Notes: a model not told the origin generated them from the sequence alone. A stretch of 64,000 nt of DNA from Streptomyces lomondensis (GCF_014651035.1 NZ_BMWC01000001.1:496001-560000); one strand, 5' to 3'; counted from the stretch's first letter, positions 1-9,407 are shown. Translations and numbers: made by a program.

Positions 1-2
1 TC

Positions 3-470
3 GCCGCGGCCGTGGCCGCCACCGTCGTGGTGGGCATGGGCTGGCTCGTGGTGCAGAGCGGCGGGACGGGGAACGACGAGGCGGGCAGCTCCTCGGCCGA
101 CACCGCGGCCGGAGCGGAGCACGGCGACAGGCCCGCCCGGCTCAGCCACCCCGGCTACCTCGCCTGCGCGCGGCTCGTCGTGGAGGGCACCGTCGCCGAG
201 GTCGAAGCGGTCCCCGGCACCGGCCAGGACCGCGTCACCCTCGACGTGGCCCGCCACTACAAGCCCGCCGAGGGCCAGGACCAGGTCGTCTTCCCCCTGG
301 ACGCCGGGATCGACCCGCCGCCGCGGCCGGGCGACCACGTCCTCGTCGCCATCCGGCAGGGACACGCCGAGCCCGACCTGTGGACGACGGACGAGAAGGA
401 GATCGCCCGCGAACGGGCCTGGATCACCGCCGCCCTGGCCGAGTCGCGCACGTATCCGTGTGAGGAGTAG
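3..470 (+). CDS. C-terminal part of a membrane-anchored hypothetical protein (5' truncated)
   Basis: The reading frame is open from the left edge, so the gene starts before the window. The visible part begins with a hydrophobic stretch (AAVAATVVVGMGWLVV), probably the end of a signal anchor. A Ser/Ala/Gly-rich linker follows, then a globular domain of about 110 residues with two cysteines (LACAR near the start of the domain and TYPCEE at the C-terminus) that could form a disulfide outside the cell. I do not recognise the family. A strong hairpin follows the stop codon, and the next gene is convergent. The membrane topology is an inference because the N-terminus is missing. Confidence 0.7.
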   Translation, partial: AAAVAATVVVGMGWLVVQSGGTGNDEAGSSSADTAAGAEHGDRPARLSHPGYLACARLVVEGTVAEVEAVPGTGQDRVTLDVARHYKPAEGQDQVVFPLDAGIDPPPRPGDHVLVAIRQGHAEPDLWTTDEKEIARERAWITAALAESRTYPCEE

Positions 471-475
471 CACGA

Positions 476-505
476 AGGGCGGGCGCCCGTACGGACGCCC
501 GCCCT
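476..505. terminator. Bidirectional terminator hairpin
   Basis: Perfect 10-bp arms AGGGCGGGCG and CGCCCGCCCT enclose a 10-nt loop between two convergent genes. There is no long T tract, which is usual for Streptomyces terminators. Confidence 0.7.
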
Positions 506-523
506 CAGGGATGCCGTGACCGG

Positions 524-3500
524 TTACGGCACGACCTTCTCGATCTTCACGCTGCCCAGGCCCGCGACCGTGCCGCGCGCGTTGACCAGCTGGACCTGGC
601 CGAAGAACTCACGCCCCTCGGGCGCCGCCGCCGCGGCGGTGACGTTGCCCGAGACCGTGGCCGACGCGCCCGTGCCGAGCTTCACCGGCGCCGACCCGTC
701 GACGCTGACGCTGCCCAGGGTGGGAGCGAAGAACACGTCCTGGTAGTCGTAGGCGGTGGTGCCGGCCGGCACCGAGTAGCCGACGACCTCGATCGTGTAC
801 CGGCCGGCGGCCGGGGAGGGAACGGAGACCGACTCCTCCGAGTCGCCGTCGGCGGAGCTGCCGACCTGCTTGCCGGTGGCGTCGTAGACCGCGAGGTCCA
901 GGTCGGCCGCCGCGTCCGAGACGCCGCCGATGGTGACGTCCAGCGACTTCGCGCCCGCGGGCACCTCGACCGTCGTCTTCTGCGTCTCGCCCTGCTTGAT
1001 CGACGGGCGGGTCGTCTTCGCCGAGCCGAGCGGGCCGCCGACCAGCTTGCCGTCGAGCGCGGCGAAGCCGTTCGTCACCTTCCAGGAGGCGGCGGCCGGG
1101 GTGCCGACCTTCGCCTCGGGCAGGGTCACGGTCTCCGGGTCGAAGACCGCGCCGAGAACGGCGACGTCGAGCTTGTACGGGTTGTCGAGCAGCGGCGAGG
1201 TACGGCGCGACTCGACCTCGATCTCCCAGACGCCCGGCTGCGGGTTCGCGTAGGAACGCAGGTCGGGGCGGCAGGTGTTGGCCGGGTTCGGGTAGTTCGG
1301 GTAGCAGTTGATCGTCGACGTCGGGTCGGCCGGGACGCCGTACGGGTGGATGGAGATGAACCGGGTCTGGCTCTTGTCCGTCAGCCCGCCCATCGCGACC
1401 TCGAGGGACTTGGCGCCCTCGGGGACGGTGACGAAGTAGTGCCGGGTGCTGTTGCGCTGCACCGAACCCGAGGCGGAGAAGGTGTACTTCAGCGGCTCGG
1501 AGACGACGACCGTGCTCAGGACCTGCTTGTCGATGCCCTCGGTCCTCGGGTCGTCGACCTCCAGGATCGCGCTCTTGAGGCCCGCGGACTTCGGAGCGGC
1601 CTGGACCTTGACGGTCACCGGCTGGTTCAGCGGCAGCTTCACCTCGTCGGAGCCGACGATCCGGAAGGTGCCGCCGGCGTTGTTCTCGAAGTGCAGCTCG
1701 TGCCGGATCGCCTTGTCGGCGCCGGACGTACGGGTGAGGGTGATCTCGTACGTCTTCTTCTGGCCGGCCTTCAGGCCGCCCTCACGGTCGTACAGGCCCG
1801 TGCCGAAGCCCGGGGTCTTCAGGAACTGGTCGATCGCGGTGTCGACCGGCGCCTTGACCGTGTACGCGTGCGAGGTGGCGCCGTCGCGGATGGCGTCCCA
1901 GGCGTCCTCGATGTTCATCAGGCCCGCGCCCTCCTCGTACGCCTGCACACCCTTGATGTGGTCGGCGGTCGAGGTGAGGGCCGTGCGCAGGGTCGCCGGC
2001 GTGAGGTCGATCTTCTTCTGCTTCGCGGCCGACAGCAGCAGGGCGGCGGCGCCGGCGGCCTGCGGGGAGGCCATCGAGGTGCCCTGGAGCATGCCGTAGC
2101 CGGCCGGCAGGGAGTAGCCCGCCTCGGCGACCGGCTGGCCCGGCATCCAGGTCTGGATCGTGTTGATCGCGGCACCCGGGGCGACCAGCGTCGGGGTGAA
2201 GCCGCCGTCCTCACGCGGGCCGCGCGAGGAGAACGGCATCAGCGCGTACTTCTTCTCCACGACCGAGCCGTAGTTGGCGGCCCAGGTCTCCTTGGAGACG
2301 GACGCGCCGACCGAGATGACCTTGTCGGCCAGGGACGGGTCGCCGATGGTGTTGGCGCCGGGGCCGGAGTTGCCCGCGGAGATCACCAGCTGGACGCCGT
2401 AGGTGTCGATGAGGCGGGTGTACAGCTCGGCGCGCGCGTTGTTGCCGTCGTTCAGCGCCGGCAGGCCGCCGATGGACATGTTGACGATGTCGACGCCGCG
2501 CTTGGTGACGAGGTCGATCATGCCCTCGGTCAGGGCGACGTTGGTGCAGCCGGCGCCGAAGATGCAGGCGCGGGAGGAGACGACCTTGGCGCCGGGGGCG
2601 GCGCCGTTCATCTTCCCGCCGAACAGGCCGTTGGCGGCGGTGATGCCGGCGACGTGCGTGCCGTGCTCGGACTCGATGATGCCGATGTTGACGAAGTCGG
2701 CCTTGGCGCCGGCGCCGTTGTACACGACGTCCTTCCGGATCTCCACGACGAACGGCTGCCGCTCGGCGACATCGGTCTTCGGGTCGTCGGTGCCGAAGTA
2801 CCCGATCTGGAAGCCGTCCTTGTACGGCTTCATCGCGGTGTCGTCGGTGAAGTCGTTGTTGTCGTTGAGGTCGACGCGTACGGTCCCGGCTGCGGCGTCG
2901 TACAGGACGCCCCAGACGTCGGTGGTGTCGCCGTCCCGGTTGACGTCCCCGTTCGCGTCGCCGCCCTTGGTGGCGGACTCGCGGAAGACGCTGACGCTGT
3001 AGGAGCCCTCGGGGGCCTTCCAGCTCTCGCCGCCGTAGGTGAAGGCGGTGCCGGAGACGGAGGTGACCATCGGGCGCCAGGTCTGGTCGCCGTCCACGAT
3101 CGGGTCGGTCGCCGTCACCCAGTCGACGACCTTCCGCTCGCCCGTGGTGGTCTTCTGCAGCGCCGGGTGGGCCAGGTCGACACCGGTGTCGAGGACGCCG
3201 ATGGTGATGCCGCGGCCGTCCGCCTTCGGATTGTCCTCGACGAAGTCGACCGCGCCCGTCTCGAAGGACGGGTTGTACGGGTTCTCGGCCGGGGTCTTCT
3301 TGTCCGGCGCCGGGTAGGTCCCCGTGGCCTTGGCGCCCTTGGCCGCGTCCGCGCTCGGCGTCGGGTCGTCCAGCGGGATCTCCTCGCGCAGGTCGATGCC
3401 GTGCACGGAGGAGAGCTTGGTGGCGGCCGTGATGGCCGAGTCCGCCCGGGACGTCGGGACGGTGGCGCGGACGTAGCCCAGCTTGTCGTCGGCCCGGCCG

Positions 3501-3817
3501 ACCATGCCGCCCTCGACCGCGTCCAGCTGCCCGGCGACCTGCTCGGTCTTCCCGGGCGCGGTGGCGATCATCATCGTGACGGTCTTGTCGCCGTCGGCCT
3601 TGGCCTCGGCGAGCAGGTCCGCGTCGTCGGAACCGAGCTTGTCGTGCGCGGACTTGACGTCGGTGTCGGCGGGCGCGGCGGCGCCGGGGCCGTCGGCGGC
3701 GAAGGCCAGGGGGATCGGCCCGGCCGCGGAGAGCGCGGCGACGAGACCGGCGGCCACGGCGATGCGTGCCACACGTCTCCGGCCCGCTATCGGGTCACGC
3801 TGGGGGGTGAGGGTCAT
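524..3817 (-). CDS. Secreted S8 family serine protease (subtilisin-like), about 1,097 aa
   Basis: This is a large exported subtilase that should hydrolyse proteins outside the cell. Residues 1-40 form a signal peptide with GRRRVARIAVAAGL and a predicted cut after AFA. A pro-region of about 110 residues follows. The catalytic triad is visible as VLDTGVD (Asp near 207), HGTHVAG (His near 384) and GTSMASP (Ser near 581). The Asp-to-His distance of about 175 residues is unusually long and contains a Gly/Asp-rich insertion with DLNDNNDF. The C-terminal 450 residues look like beta-sandwich and pre-peptidase C-terminal modules. I chose the ATG at 3817 because AAGGG (3824-3828) lies 6 nt upstream; the ATG at 3823 would touch that site. 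The gene is monocistronic between a convergent neighbour and a divergent Nudix gene. Confidence 0.93.
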   Translation of the reverse strand: MTLTPQRDPIAGRRRVARIAVAAGLVAALSAAGPIPLAFAADGPGAAAPADTDVKSAHDKLGSDDADLLAEAKADGDKTVTMMIATAPGKTEQVAGQLDAVEGGMVGRADDKLGYVRATVPTSRADSAITAATKLSSVHGIDLREEIPLDDPTPSADAAKGAKATGTYPAPDKKTPAENPYNPSFETGAVDFVEDNPKADGRGITIGVLDTGVDLAHPALQKTTTGERKVVDWVTATDPIVDGDQTWRPMVTSVSGTAFTYGGESWKAPEGSYSVSVFRESATKGGDANGDVNRDGDTTDVWGVLYDAAAGTVRVDLNDNNDFTDDTAMKPYKDGFQIGYFGTDDPKTDVAERQPFVVEIRKDVVYNGAGAKADFVNIGIIESEHGTHVAGITAANGLFGGKMNGAAPGAKVVSSRACIFGAGCTNVALTEGMIDLVTKRGVDIVNMSIGGLPALNDGNNARAELYTRLIDTYGVQLVISAGNSGPGANTIGDPSLADKVISVGASVSKETWAANYGSVVEKKYALMPFSSRGPREDGGFTPTLVAPGAAINTIQTWMPGQPVAEAGYSLPAGYGMLQGTSMASPQAAGAAALLLSAAKQKKIDLTPATLRTALTSTADHIKGVQAYEEGAGLMNIEDAWDAIRDGATSHAYTVKAPVDTAIDQFLKTPGFGTGLYDREGGLKAGQKKTYEITLTRTSGADKAIRHELHFENNAGGTFRIVGSDEVKLPLNQPVTVKVQAAPKSAGLKSAILEVDDPRTEGIDKQVLSTVVVSEPLKYTFSASGSVQRNSTRHYFVTVPEGAKSLEVAMGGLTDKSQTRFISIHPYGVPADPTSTINCYPNYPNPANTCRPDLRSYANPQPGVWEIEVESRRTSPLLDNPYKLDVAVLGAVFDPETVTLPEAKVGTPAAASWKVTNGFAALDGKLVGGPLGSAKTTRPSIKQGETQKTTVEVPAGAKSLDVTIGGVSDAAADLDLAVYDATGKQVGSSADGDSEESVSVPSPAAGRYTIEVVGYSVPAGTTAYDYQDVFFAPTLGSVSVDGSAPVKLGTGASATVSGNVTAAAAAPEGREFFGQVQLVNARGTVAGLGSVKIEKVVP

Positions 3818-4026
3818 CGGCATCCCTTGTAGGTAAAGGAACGAGCGGGAACGACCGGGGCCGATCGGCCCTGGTCGTCACGGTCCGGAACGGCAAGCCC
3901 GGACGATCGCACAGCTTTACGCAAGGGGAAGTTCTTTGGGGAGGGTTGACCGAATCGAAATGGATGTATGGGGAAAACCCCCGATGCGTTTTGCGGGCAT
4001 CAGTCCCCGAAGGCGGCGAAATCGGT

Positions 4027-4032
4027 TAACGT
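4027..4032 (+). promoter_or_regulatory. Candidate -10 element (TAACGT) for a leaderless Nudix mRNA
   Basis: TAACGT matches the TANNNT pattern and ends 6 nt before the GTG start at 4039. There is no Shine-Dalgarno sequence before that GTG. No clear -35 box is visible. Confidence 0.35.
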
Positions 4033-4038
4033 CCCGGA

Positions 4039-4497
4039 GTGCGACGGAAGTTGAGGGTGGCGGCCTACGCCATATGCGTCCGGGACGGACAGATCCTCCT
4101 CGCCCGCTCACCCGCCGAGGACGGAACGCCCGAGTGGGTCGTGCCCGGCGGCGGCATGGAGCACGGCGAGGACCCCTACGACACCGTGCGGCGCGAGGTG
4201 GAGGAGGAGACCGGCTACCGCATCGAGGTCACGGGGCTGCTCGGCGTGGACTCCTCCCACCGCGTCTTCCGCGACGGCTTCGGACGCTCCGTCGACCACC
4301 ACGCCGTCCGGTTCGTCTACGAGGGCCGCGTCACCGGCGGCGAACTGCGCAACGAGGTGAACGGATCCACCGACCTCGCCGCCTGGCAGGACCTGGACGC
4401 GGTGCCCGGACTGGTCCGGATCTCGATGGTCGACATCGCGCTGCGGATGTGGCGCGAGCGGCCGGTCACCGGACGGCTGGCCCGCGCCCCGGAGTAG
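4039..4497 (+). CDS. Nudix hydrolase
   Basis: This 152-residue protein belongs to the Nudix family, which hydrolyses nucleoside diphosphates linked to another moiety in a Mg-dependent reaction. The full Nudix box is present near residues 39-61: a Gly, then Glu six residues on, then REVEEETGY. The strand pattern before it (VAAYAICVRDGQILLAR) is typical. The substrate cannot be told from sequence. The GTG start has no ribosome binding site but sits 6 nt after a TAACGT hexamer, so the message may be leaderless. It is transcribed away from the upstream protease gene and followed by a 230-bp gap. Confidence 0.9.
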   Translation: MRRKLRVAAYAICVRDGQILLARSPAEDGTPEWVVPGGGMEHGEDPYDTVRREVEEETGYRIEVTGLLGVDSSHRVFRDGFGRSVDHHAVRFVYEGRVTGGELRNEVNGSTDLAAWQDLDAVPGLVRISMVDIALRMWRERPVTGRLARAPE

Positions 4498-4728
4498 GTG
4501 CACTACCCCGGAAGATGAACGCCGCGTGACCGGCTCCCGGCCGGATCCGGAGCGGCCGACGACGCGCAGGGTAGTCCAAGATCCACGTACGGTGATCGGC
4601 GCTGCCCGTTGCCGCCGCGTTTACGCGCAGGTCACTCCCGCTGCCAACGATCCAGTACGAGCGGGGTGTTCACGTCATGAACGCCCCGCGACCACTGCCG
4701 ACGCGTTCGCACTCGGGGAGAGAAGCGC

Positions 4729-6489
4729 ATGTCGCGCACACGCTCAGTCGCCGGCTCCGGCCAGGGCATCCACCGCCGTTCCGTCCTCGCCGCCACCGGA
4801 GCGGTCGCCCTCTCCGCGGGCGCCGGCTACGCGCTGCGGCCCAGCGACAGCCAGGCGGCCACGCCCAAGAAGAGCACCGAGGCCGCTGTCGCCGCCTCCT
4901 CGCGCCAGGCACCGGCCGCGCCGCTGGCCCCGTACACCAAGGGCACCACTGTGGCGTCCGTCGCCACCCCGCGCGCCGGCTCCGGATACCGGCGCCTGGG
5001 CGACGGCCCCGGCTGGCAGCGGGTCGTGCGCTCCGAGCTGGCCGCGCCCAAGTCCGGCCGCGCCGGGCGCCGTACCGCGCTCGCGGCGTTCGTGCAGCTC
5101 ACCGACCTGCACATCATCGACGCCCAGCACCCGCTGCGCCTGGAGTACCTGCGCTCGGCCGACATTCACGCCTGGCGGCCGCACGAGGCGCTGACCGTGC
5201 AGGGCGCGATCGCGCTGGTGGAGCGGATCAACGCGCTCCGCGGCGCCCCCGTCACCGGCGCCCCGCTGCACTTCGCCATGACCACCGGCGACAACACGGA
5301 CAACAACGCCAAGTCCGAGCTGGAGTGGTTCCTGAAGATCATGAGCGGTGGGCGCATCACGCCCAACACCGGCGACCCGCGCCAGTACGAGGGCGTCCAG
5401 AACAGCGGCCTCAAGCAGTACTGGCAGCCGGACGCGGCGGTCCGCGACACCGACAAGCAGGTCGGTTTCCCGCACCTGGACGGCTTCCTGAAGGCCGCGA
5501 TCCGCGAGGTCCAGAGCCCCGGGCTCAACCTGCCCTGGTACTCCACTGTCGGCAACCACGACTCCCTGCCGATGGGCTGCTACGCCTCGCACGGCGACTC
5601 CTACCTCACCGAACTCGCCATCGGCGGCAAGAAGCTGATGAACGTGACGGCGGCCGAGGCGCAGCAGCTGCAGACCCTCATCAAGAAGGCCCGGGACCCC
5701 GAGGGCGTCCGCTACCACGACTTCCTCAAGTCCCACGCCCGCGCGATGCGCTCGGTCACCCCCGACGAGAGCCGCGCCCCCTTCACGCCCGCCGACTACA
5801 TCAAGGCGCACCTGGACCCGGCCTACCGCGGCGTCGGCCCGGCCGGCCACGGCTACTCCTCCGCCAACCTGGACGCGGGCACCCAGTACTACGCCTTCCG
5901 CATCTCCGACGACGTCATCGGCATCAGCCTGGACACCACCGACGCGGGCGGCCACTACAACGGGTCCATCGGCACCGGCCAGCTGAAGTGGCTGGAGCGG
6001 ACCCTGCGGGCGAACAAGGACTCCTACGCGGTCGTCTTCAGCCACCACACCAGCAAGACGATGACGAACACCCGCCTCGACCCGGCCCGCCCCTACGAGC
6101 GCCGGCACACCGGCCAGGAGGTCCTGGCCCTGCTCGGCGGCCACCGCAACGTGCTCGCGTGGGTGAACGGCCACATCCACAAGAACGTCATCACCCCGCA
6201 CTCCACGTCCGGCGGCGGCTCGTTCTGGGAGATCTCCACCGCCTCCCACGTCGACTTCCCGCAGCTGGCCCGGGTGATCGAGCTGACCGACAACAAGGAC
6301 GGCACGATCTCGCTGTTCACCACGCTGGTGGAGTCCTCGGCCCCGCACCGCACGGACTTCTCCGACCTCTCCCAGACCGGCCTGGCGGCCCTCTACCGCG
6401 AGCTGTCCCTCAACGCCCCCGGCGCGAGCACGACCCTCGGCGGCGACCCGGAGGACCGCAACACCGAGCTGGTGCTCAAGAAGGGCTGA
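4729..6489 (+). CDS. Tat-exported metallophosphoesterase (TIGR03767-like)
   Basis: This 586-residue protein is a calcineurin-like phosphoesterase. The N-terminus has a twin-arginine signal (HRRSVLAATGAVALSAGAG) with a likely cut near DSQAA, so the folded enzyme should be exported. Metal-binding motifs appear in order: QLTDLHIID, GDNTDNN, GNHDS and NGHIHKN. The length and the DxH...GDN...GNHD...GHxH spacing fit the actinobacterial TIGR03767 phosphoesterase family, whose substrate is not established. The ATG at 4729 is preceded by GGGGAGAGAAG, a good ribosome binding site. Such enzymes often supply phosphate from organic esters, but no PHO box was identified here. Confidence 0.9.
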   Translation: MSRTRSVAGSGQGIHRRSVLAATGAVALSAGAGYALRPSDSQAATPKKSTEAAVAASSRQAPAAPLAPYTKGTTVASVATPRAGSGYRRLGDGPGWQRVVRSELAAPKSGRAGRRTALAAFVQLTDLHIIDAQHPLRLEYLRSADIHAWRPHEALTVQGAIALVERINALRGAPVTGAPLHFAMTTGDNTDNNAKSELEWFLKIMSGGRITPNTGDPRQYEGVQNSGLKQYWQPDAAVRDTDKQVGFPHLDGFLKAAIREVQSPGLNLPWYSTVGNHDSLPMGCYASHGDSYLTELAIGGKKLMNVTAAEAQQLQTLIKKARDPEGVRYHDFLKSHARAMRSVTPDESRAPFTPADYIKAHLDPAYRGVGPAGHGYSSANLDAGTQYYAFRISDDVIGISLDTTDAGGHYNGSIGTGQLKWLERTLRANKDSYAVVFSHHTSKTMTNTRLDPARPYERRHTGQEVLALLGGHRNVLAWVNGHIHKNVITPHSTSGGGSFWEISTASHVDFPQLARVIELTDNKDGTISLFTTLVESSAPHRTDFSDLSQTGLAALYRELSLNAPGASTTLGGDPEDRNTELVLKKG

Positions 6490-6518
6490 TCGCAGCGGCG
6501 CACTCGGCGGCGCCGTGA

Positions 6519-7025
6519 TCAGGACCTCTCTCGCTCAACCACCACGCTGGCCGCGATCTTGTCGTGAAAACACTGCTTCAGCGGCTTGTCCCACACGCAG
6601 GACAGATTGTTGATCACGTTCAGGAAGGGCACGAACTGCATCCCGGCATGCGACATGTGGCGGCCCAGTGCGCGGCCGTACGAGAGACGACGCCCGTCTC
6701 GGGCACGCACCACACGGATTCCGAAGGCCAGTTTCCCTGGGGTTCCTCCCCACCAGGCAGTGCAGATGGGGGAGTAGCAGAAGAGGAGCACGACAAACGT
6801 CGGAAACCCGTACAGGTCACTGGAACCGCCGAGGATGAACGTGACTGCGGCGCCAAGGACTCCCAAGGCCACGCCGAAGATGACGATGTCGCTGATGAAG
6901 GCAGCAGCCCGCGTCCAGGCGCTGGCCAGCACCGGCTGGGGCGGCCCGCCGGGCTGTTGGGGGCCGTAGAGCCAACTGTCGGGCGCGTGCTGTGATTCCG
7001 CCGAGGAACTCTCCTTCTCTTCCAT
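6519..7025 (-). CDS. RDD family membrane protein
   Basis: This 168-residue protein has a polar N-terminus (SWLYGPQQPGGPPQ) and two or three membrane segments. The first segment begins with the family pattern Arg...Asp (ASAWTRAAAFISDIVIFG), and GTPGKLAFGIRVV matches the conserved loop of RDD proteins. RDD proteins are of mostly unknown function; some have been linked to ion transport. The ATG at 7025 has no clear ribosome binding site. It converges with the phosphoesterase gene 30 bp away and diverges from the serine hydrolase gene. Confidence 0.85.
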   Translation of the reverse strand: MEEKESSSAESQHAPDSWLYGPQQPGGPPQPVLASAWTRAAAFISDIVIFGVALGVLGAAVTFILGGSSDLYGFPTFVVLLFCYSPICTAWWGGTPGKLAFGIRVVRARDGRRLSYGRALGRHMSHAGMQFVPFLNVINNLSCVWDKPLKQCFHDKIAASVVVERERS

Positions 7026-7133
7026 GCCGACGAGTACAGCAGTCTGGACGTCCGGGTGAAAGAGAAGGGCTGAAACCCGCTCAACCGCCCGGTACCGGTC
7101 AACCCGGGCCGGGCGGCCGGGGTCTCTGCGCAC

Positions 7134-8282
7134 ATGAAGAGAAGCGCACGGACGACGACCCTGACGGCGGCGACGGCAGTGGCACTGTCGGCGGCCCTGG
7201 TGACCCCGGCGCTCGCGGCCACTCCGGCCGGAGCGCACGGCGACCACGACGCGACCCGGAGGGCGGTACGGGCCGCCGTCGCGGACGGCGTGCCGGGCGT
7301 GACGGTGACCGTACGGCGGGGCCACGGCACCTGGGCGGACACGGCCGGTGTCGGCAACCTGAAGACGGGCAAGCCGCGTTCGGCACACGACCACTACCGG
7401 GCCGCCAGCATCTCGAAGACGTTCGTGGCCACGGTCCTGCTGCAACTGGAGGCGGAGGGCGAGCTCTCGCTCGACGACACGGTGGAGCGGTGGCTGCCGG
7501 GCGTGGTCCGCGGCAACGGCCACGACGGCCGCGAGATCACCCTCCGCCAGCTCCTGGACCACACCAGCGGCATCTTCGACTACCTCGAGGACCGCGGCTT
7601 CCAGCAGACGTACATGACGGCCGACGGCTTCCAAGAGCACCGCTTCGACCGGGCGACCCCCGAGGACCTGCTCGCCTTCGCCCTGCGGAACAAGCCGTAC
7701 TTCGCGCCGGGCGAATCCTGGGAGTACTCCAACACGAACTACGTCCTGGCCGCGCAGGTGATCGAGAAGGCCACGGGCAACGCCTACGGCGACGAGATCC
7801 GGCGCCGGATCATCGACCCCCTGCACCTGACCTCCACATCGGTCCCCGGCAACCGCACCACCCTTCCCAAGCCCAGCAGCCGCGCCTACTCCAAGCTGGC
7901 CAGAACGGCCACGGGCCCGACGTACGACGTCACCGAGCTCAACCCGAGCCTGGCCTACGGCTCGGGCGAGATGGTCTCCGACTCGGCCGACCTGACCCGC
8001 TTCTACTCGGCCCTCCTGCGCGGCCGGCTGCTCCCGCCCGAGCAGCTGAAGGCCATGAAGGCCACGGTCGACACCAACGGCACCTACCGCTACGGCCTGG
8101 GCATCGCGAACGCCGAACTCAGCTGCGGCGTCCACGTCTGGGGCCACGCCGGAGGCATCACCGGCTCCAACTCCATGGCGATGACCACCGAGGACGGCCG
8201 GCACTCCCTGGCCGTCAACTTCAACGGCGACTGGTCGGGGAGCACCGGCGCGATCGTCGAGGCGGAGTTCTGCGGCAAGTAG
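7134..8282 (+). CDS. Secreted beta-lactamase-fold serine hydrolase (D-Ala-D-Ala carboxypeptidase-like)
   Basis: This 382-residue protein has a Sec signal peptide (residues 1-29, ending TPALA|A). Family motifs are the SxxK nucleophile SISK (near residue 93), the YxN triad YSNTNY, and a C-terminal HAGG in place of KTG. This pattern is typical of class C beta-lactamase-like esterases and of the Streptomyces R61-type DD-carboxypeptidase. It may trim peptidoglycan or hydrolyse esters or D-peptides outside the cell; the motifs do not decide between these. It is followed by a strong terminator. Confidence 0.88.
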   Translation: MKRSARTTTLTAATAVALSAALVTPALAATPAGAHGDHDATRRAVRAAVADGVPGVTVTVRRGHGTWADTAGVGNLKTGKPRSAHDHYRAASISKTFVATVLLQLEAEGELSLDDTVERWLPGVVRGNGHDGREITLRQLLDHTSGIFDYLEDRGFQQTYMTADGFQEHRFDRATPEDLLAFALRNKPYFAPGESWEYSNTNYVLAAQVIEKATGNAYGDEIRRRIIDPLHLTSTSVPGNRTTLPKPSSRAYSKLARTATGPTYDVTELNPSLAYGSGEMVSDSADLTRFYSALLRGRLLPPEQLKAMKATVDTNGTYRYGLGIANAELSCGVHVWGHAGGITGSNSMAMTTEDGRHSLAVNFNGDWSGSTGAIVEAEFCGK

Positions 8283-8304
8283 GCCCTACCGCCACCCGCC
8301 GAAG

Positions 8305-8334
8305 AGGGGCCGCCGGCGAGACCCGGCGGCCCCT
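8305..8334. terminator. Bidirectional terminator between convergent genes
   Basis: Perfect 12-bp arms AGGGGCCGCCGG and CCGGCGGCCCCT with a 6-nt loop lie between the serine hydrolase gene and the leftward AbiEi-like gene. Confidence 0.8.
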
Positions 8335-8366
8335 CCCCTCCCCTCCTGGTCCTGCCCGGTCCGTCA

Positions 8367-9407
8367 CTACCGGGGCAGCACCACGACGTACGCGGCCGGC
8401 TCGCGGTCGGCCGCTGCCATCAGCGCCGTGCGGACCACCGTCGCCTGCTGCTCGAGGGAGTCGCGGAGCTTCCTGGGCGTGATGTGGACGACCGTGATGC
8501 CGAGGCGCTCCAGGTGCTCGCGCTTGCGGGCGTACTCGGACCACAGGGCGTCGTCGTCCTGCCGGGGCGCCCGGGTGTCCAGCTCCACCGCCACCGCCTG
8601 GTCGGGCCAGTACGCGTCCAGGCCGCCGAGGTAGGGGCCGCCGGGCAGGCGCAGGTCGACGTTCCAGACCGGGTCGGGCAGGCCGTACTCGCGGACCATC
8701 CGGTAGAGGCGGTCCTCCGCGATCGCCCGGCCCTCGGCCAGCAGGGACTCCACCGCGTCCACCACGTGCGGGCGGCTCAGCAGCCGCGCCTGGTTCAGCT
8801 CGCGGACCACGGACGTCGCGTCGCAGTGGGCGCCGCGCACCGCCTCCGTCATCAGCCGGCGCACGACGCCGGCGTCCTCCAGCCCGGCGACGGCATCGGC
8901 CAGCGCGCGGGCCACCGGAGCCACCGGGACGCCCGTGACCTGCTCGGGGGCCGGCAGCGCGGTGCCGCGGACGATGCGCGCGCAACCCGTCGAGCGCAGC
9001 CGCCGCATCCGCGGGACCAGGACGTCGATGGCGTCCAGGGACGGCAGCGGGGGAGTGGAGGAGAAGCCGTGCAGCGTCAGCGCCGCCAGCCCCGTGATCA
9101 TCGCGTCGGGGTAGGCAGGGGCGGGTGGCCGGCCGGCGCCGGGCTGGGCGGGCACTCCGCCGCCGCGCTCCCGGGCCGCGTACAGCAGCACCGCGTGCAG
9201 CCGCTCCTCGCTGGTCGGCGGGCCCGGGTGGAGCAGGACGACGCCCGGGAGGAGCTGCTGCCAGGGCCCGCCGGGGCGGCACTGCCCGTTCGTCTCGGCC
9301 GTCGAGACGCCGTGCGAGCGAAGCTGGGCCGTGGTCATCACACGGGGGCGGCCACGGCCTGACAGGTCGTGCAGGGGGCGGGGGAAGAGCGGGGTGTTGT
9401 GGGTCAT
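8367..9407 (-). CDS. AbiEi-like winged-helix N-terminus plus DUF559/PD-(D/E)XK-like C-terminus
   Basis: This 346-residue cytoplasmic protein begins with a segment resembling the AbiEi antitoxin N-terminal domain (MTTAQLRSHGVS..., then LLPGVVLLHPGPP). Its C-terminus resembles DUF559/very-short-patch-repair nuclease folds: LGGLDAYWPDQAVAVELD carries the acidic residues expected at the active site, followed by YARKREHLERLGITVVHIT. There is no neighbouring AbiEii toxin gene, so this is not a typical type IV toxin-antitoxin pair. The start is the ATG at 9407 (MTHNTPLF); longer upstream reading is possible but has no better ribosome binding site. Function unknown. Confidence 0.7.
   Translation of the reverse strand: MTHNTPLFPRPLHDLSGRGRPRVMTTAQLRSHGVSTAETNGQCRPGGPWQQLLPGVVLLHPGPPTSEERLHAVLLYAARERGGGVPAQPGAGRPPAPAYPDAMITGLAALTLHGFSSTPPLPSLDAIDVLVPRMRRLRSTGCARIVRGTALPAPEQVTGVPVAPVARALADAVAGLEDAGVVRRLMTEAVRGAHCDATSVVRELNQARLLSRPHVVDAVESLLAEGRAIAEDRLYRMVREYGLPDPVWNVDLRLPGGPYLGGLDAYWPDQAVAVELDTRAPRQDDDALWSEYARKREHLERLGITVVHITPRKLRDSLEQQATVVRTALMAAADREPAAYVVVLPR

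Noticed and set aside
1346..3832. Very long open frame antisense to the S8 protease gene
   Set aside because: In such G+C-rich DNA the complement of a gene is often open. The product is Val/Gly/Asp/Arg-rich with no domain, and the protease frame has full family motifs.
3946..3972. TTGACC followed by TATGGG as a promoter
   Set aside because: The spacer is only 15 nt and the -10 does not fit the TANNNT pattern.
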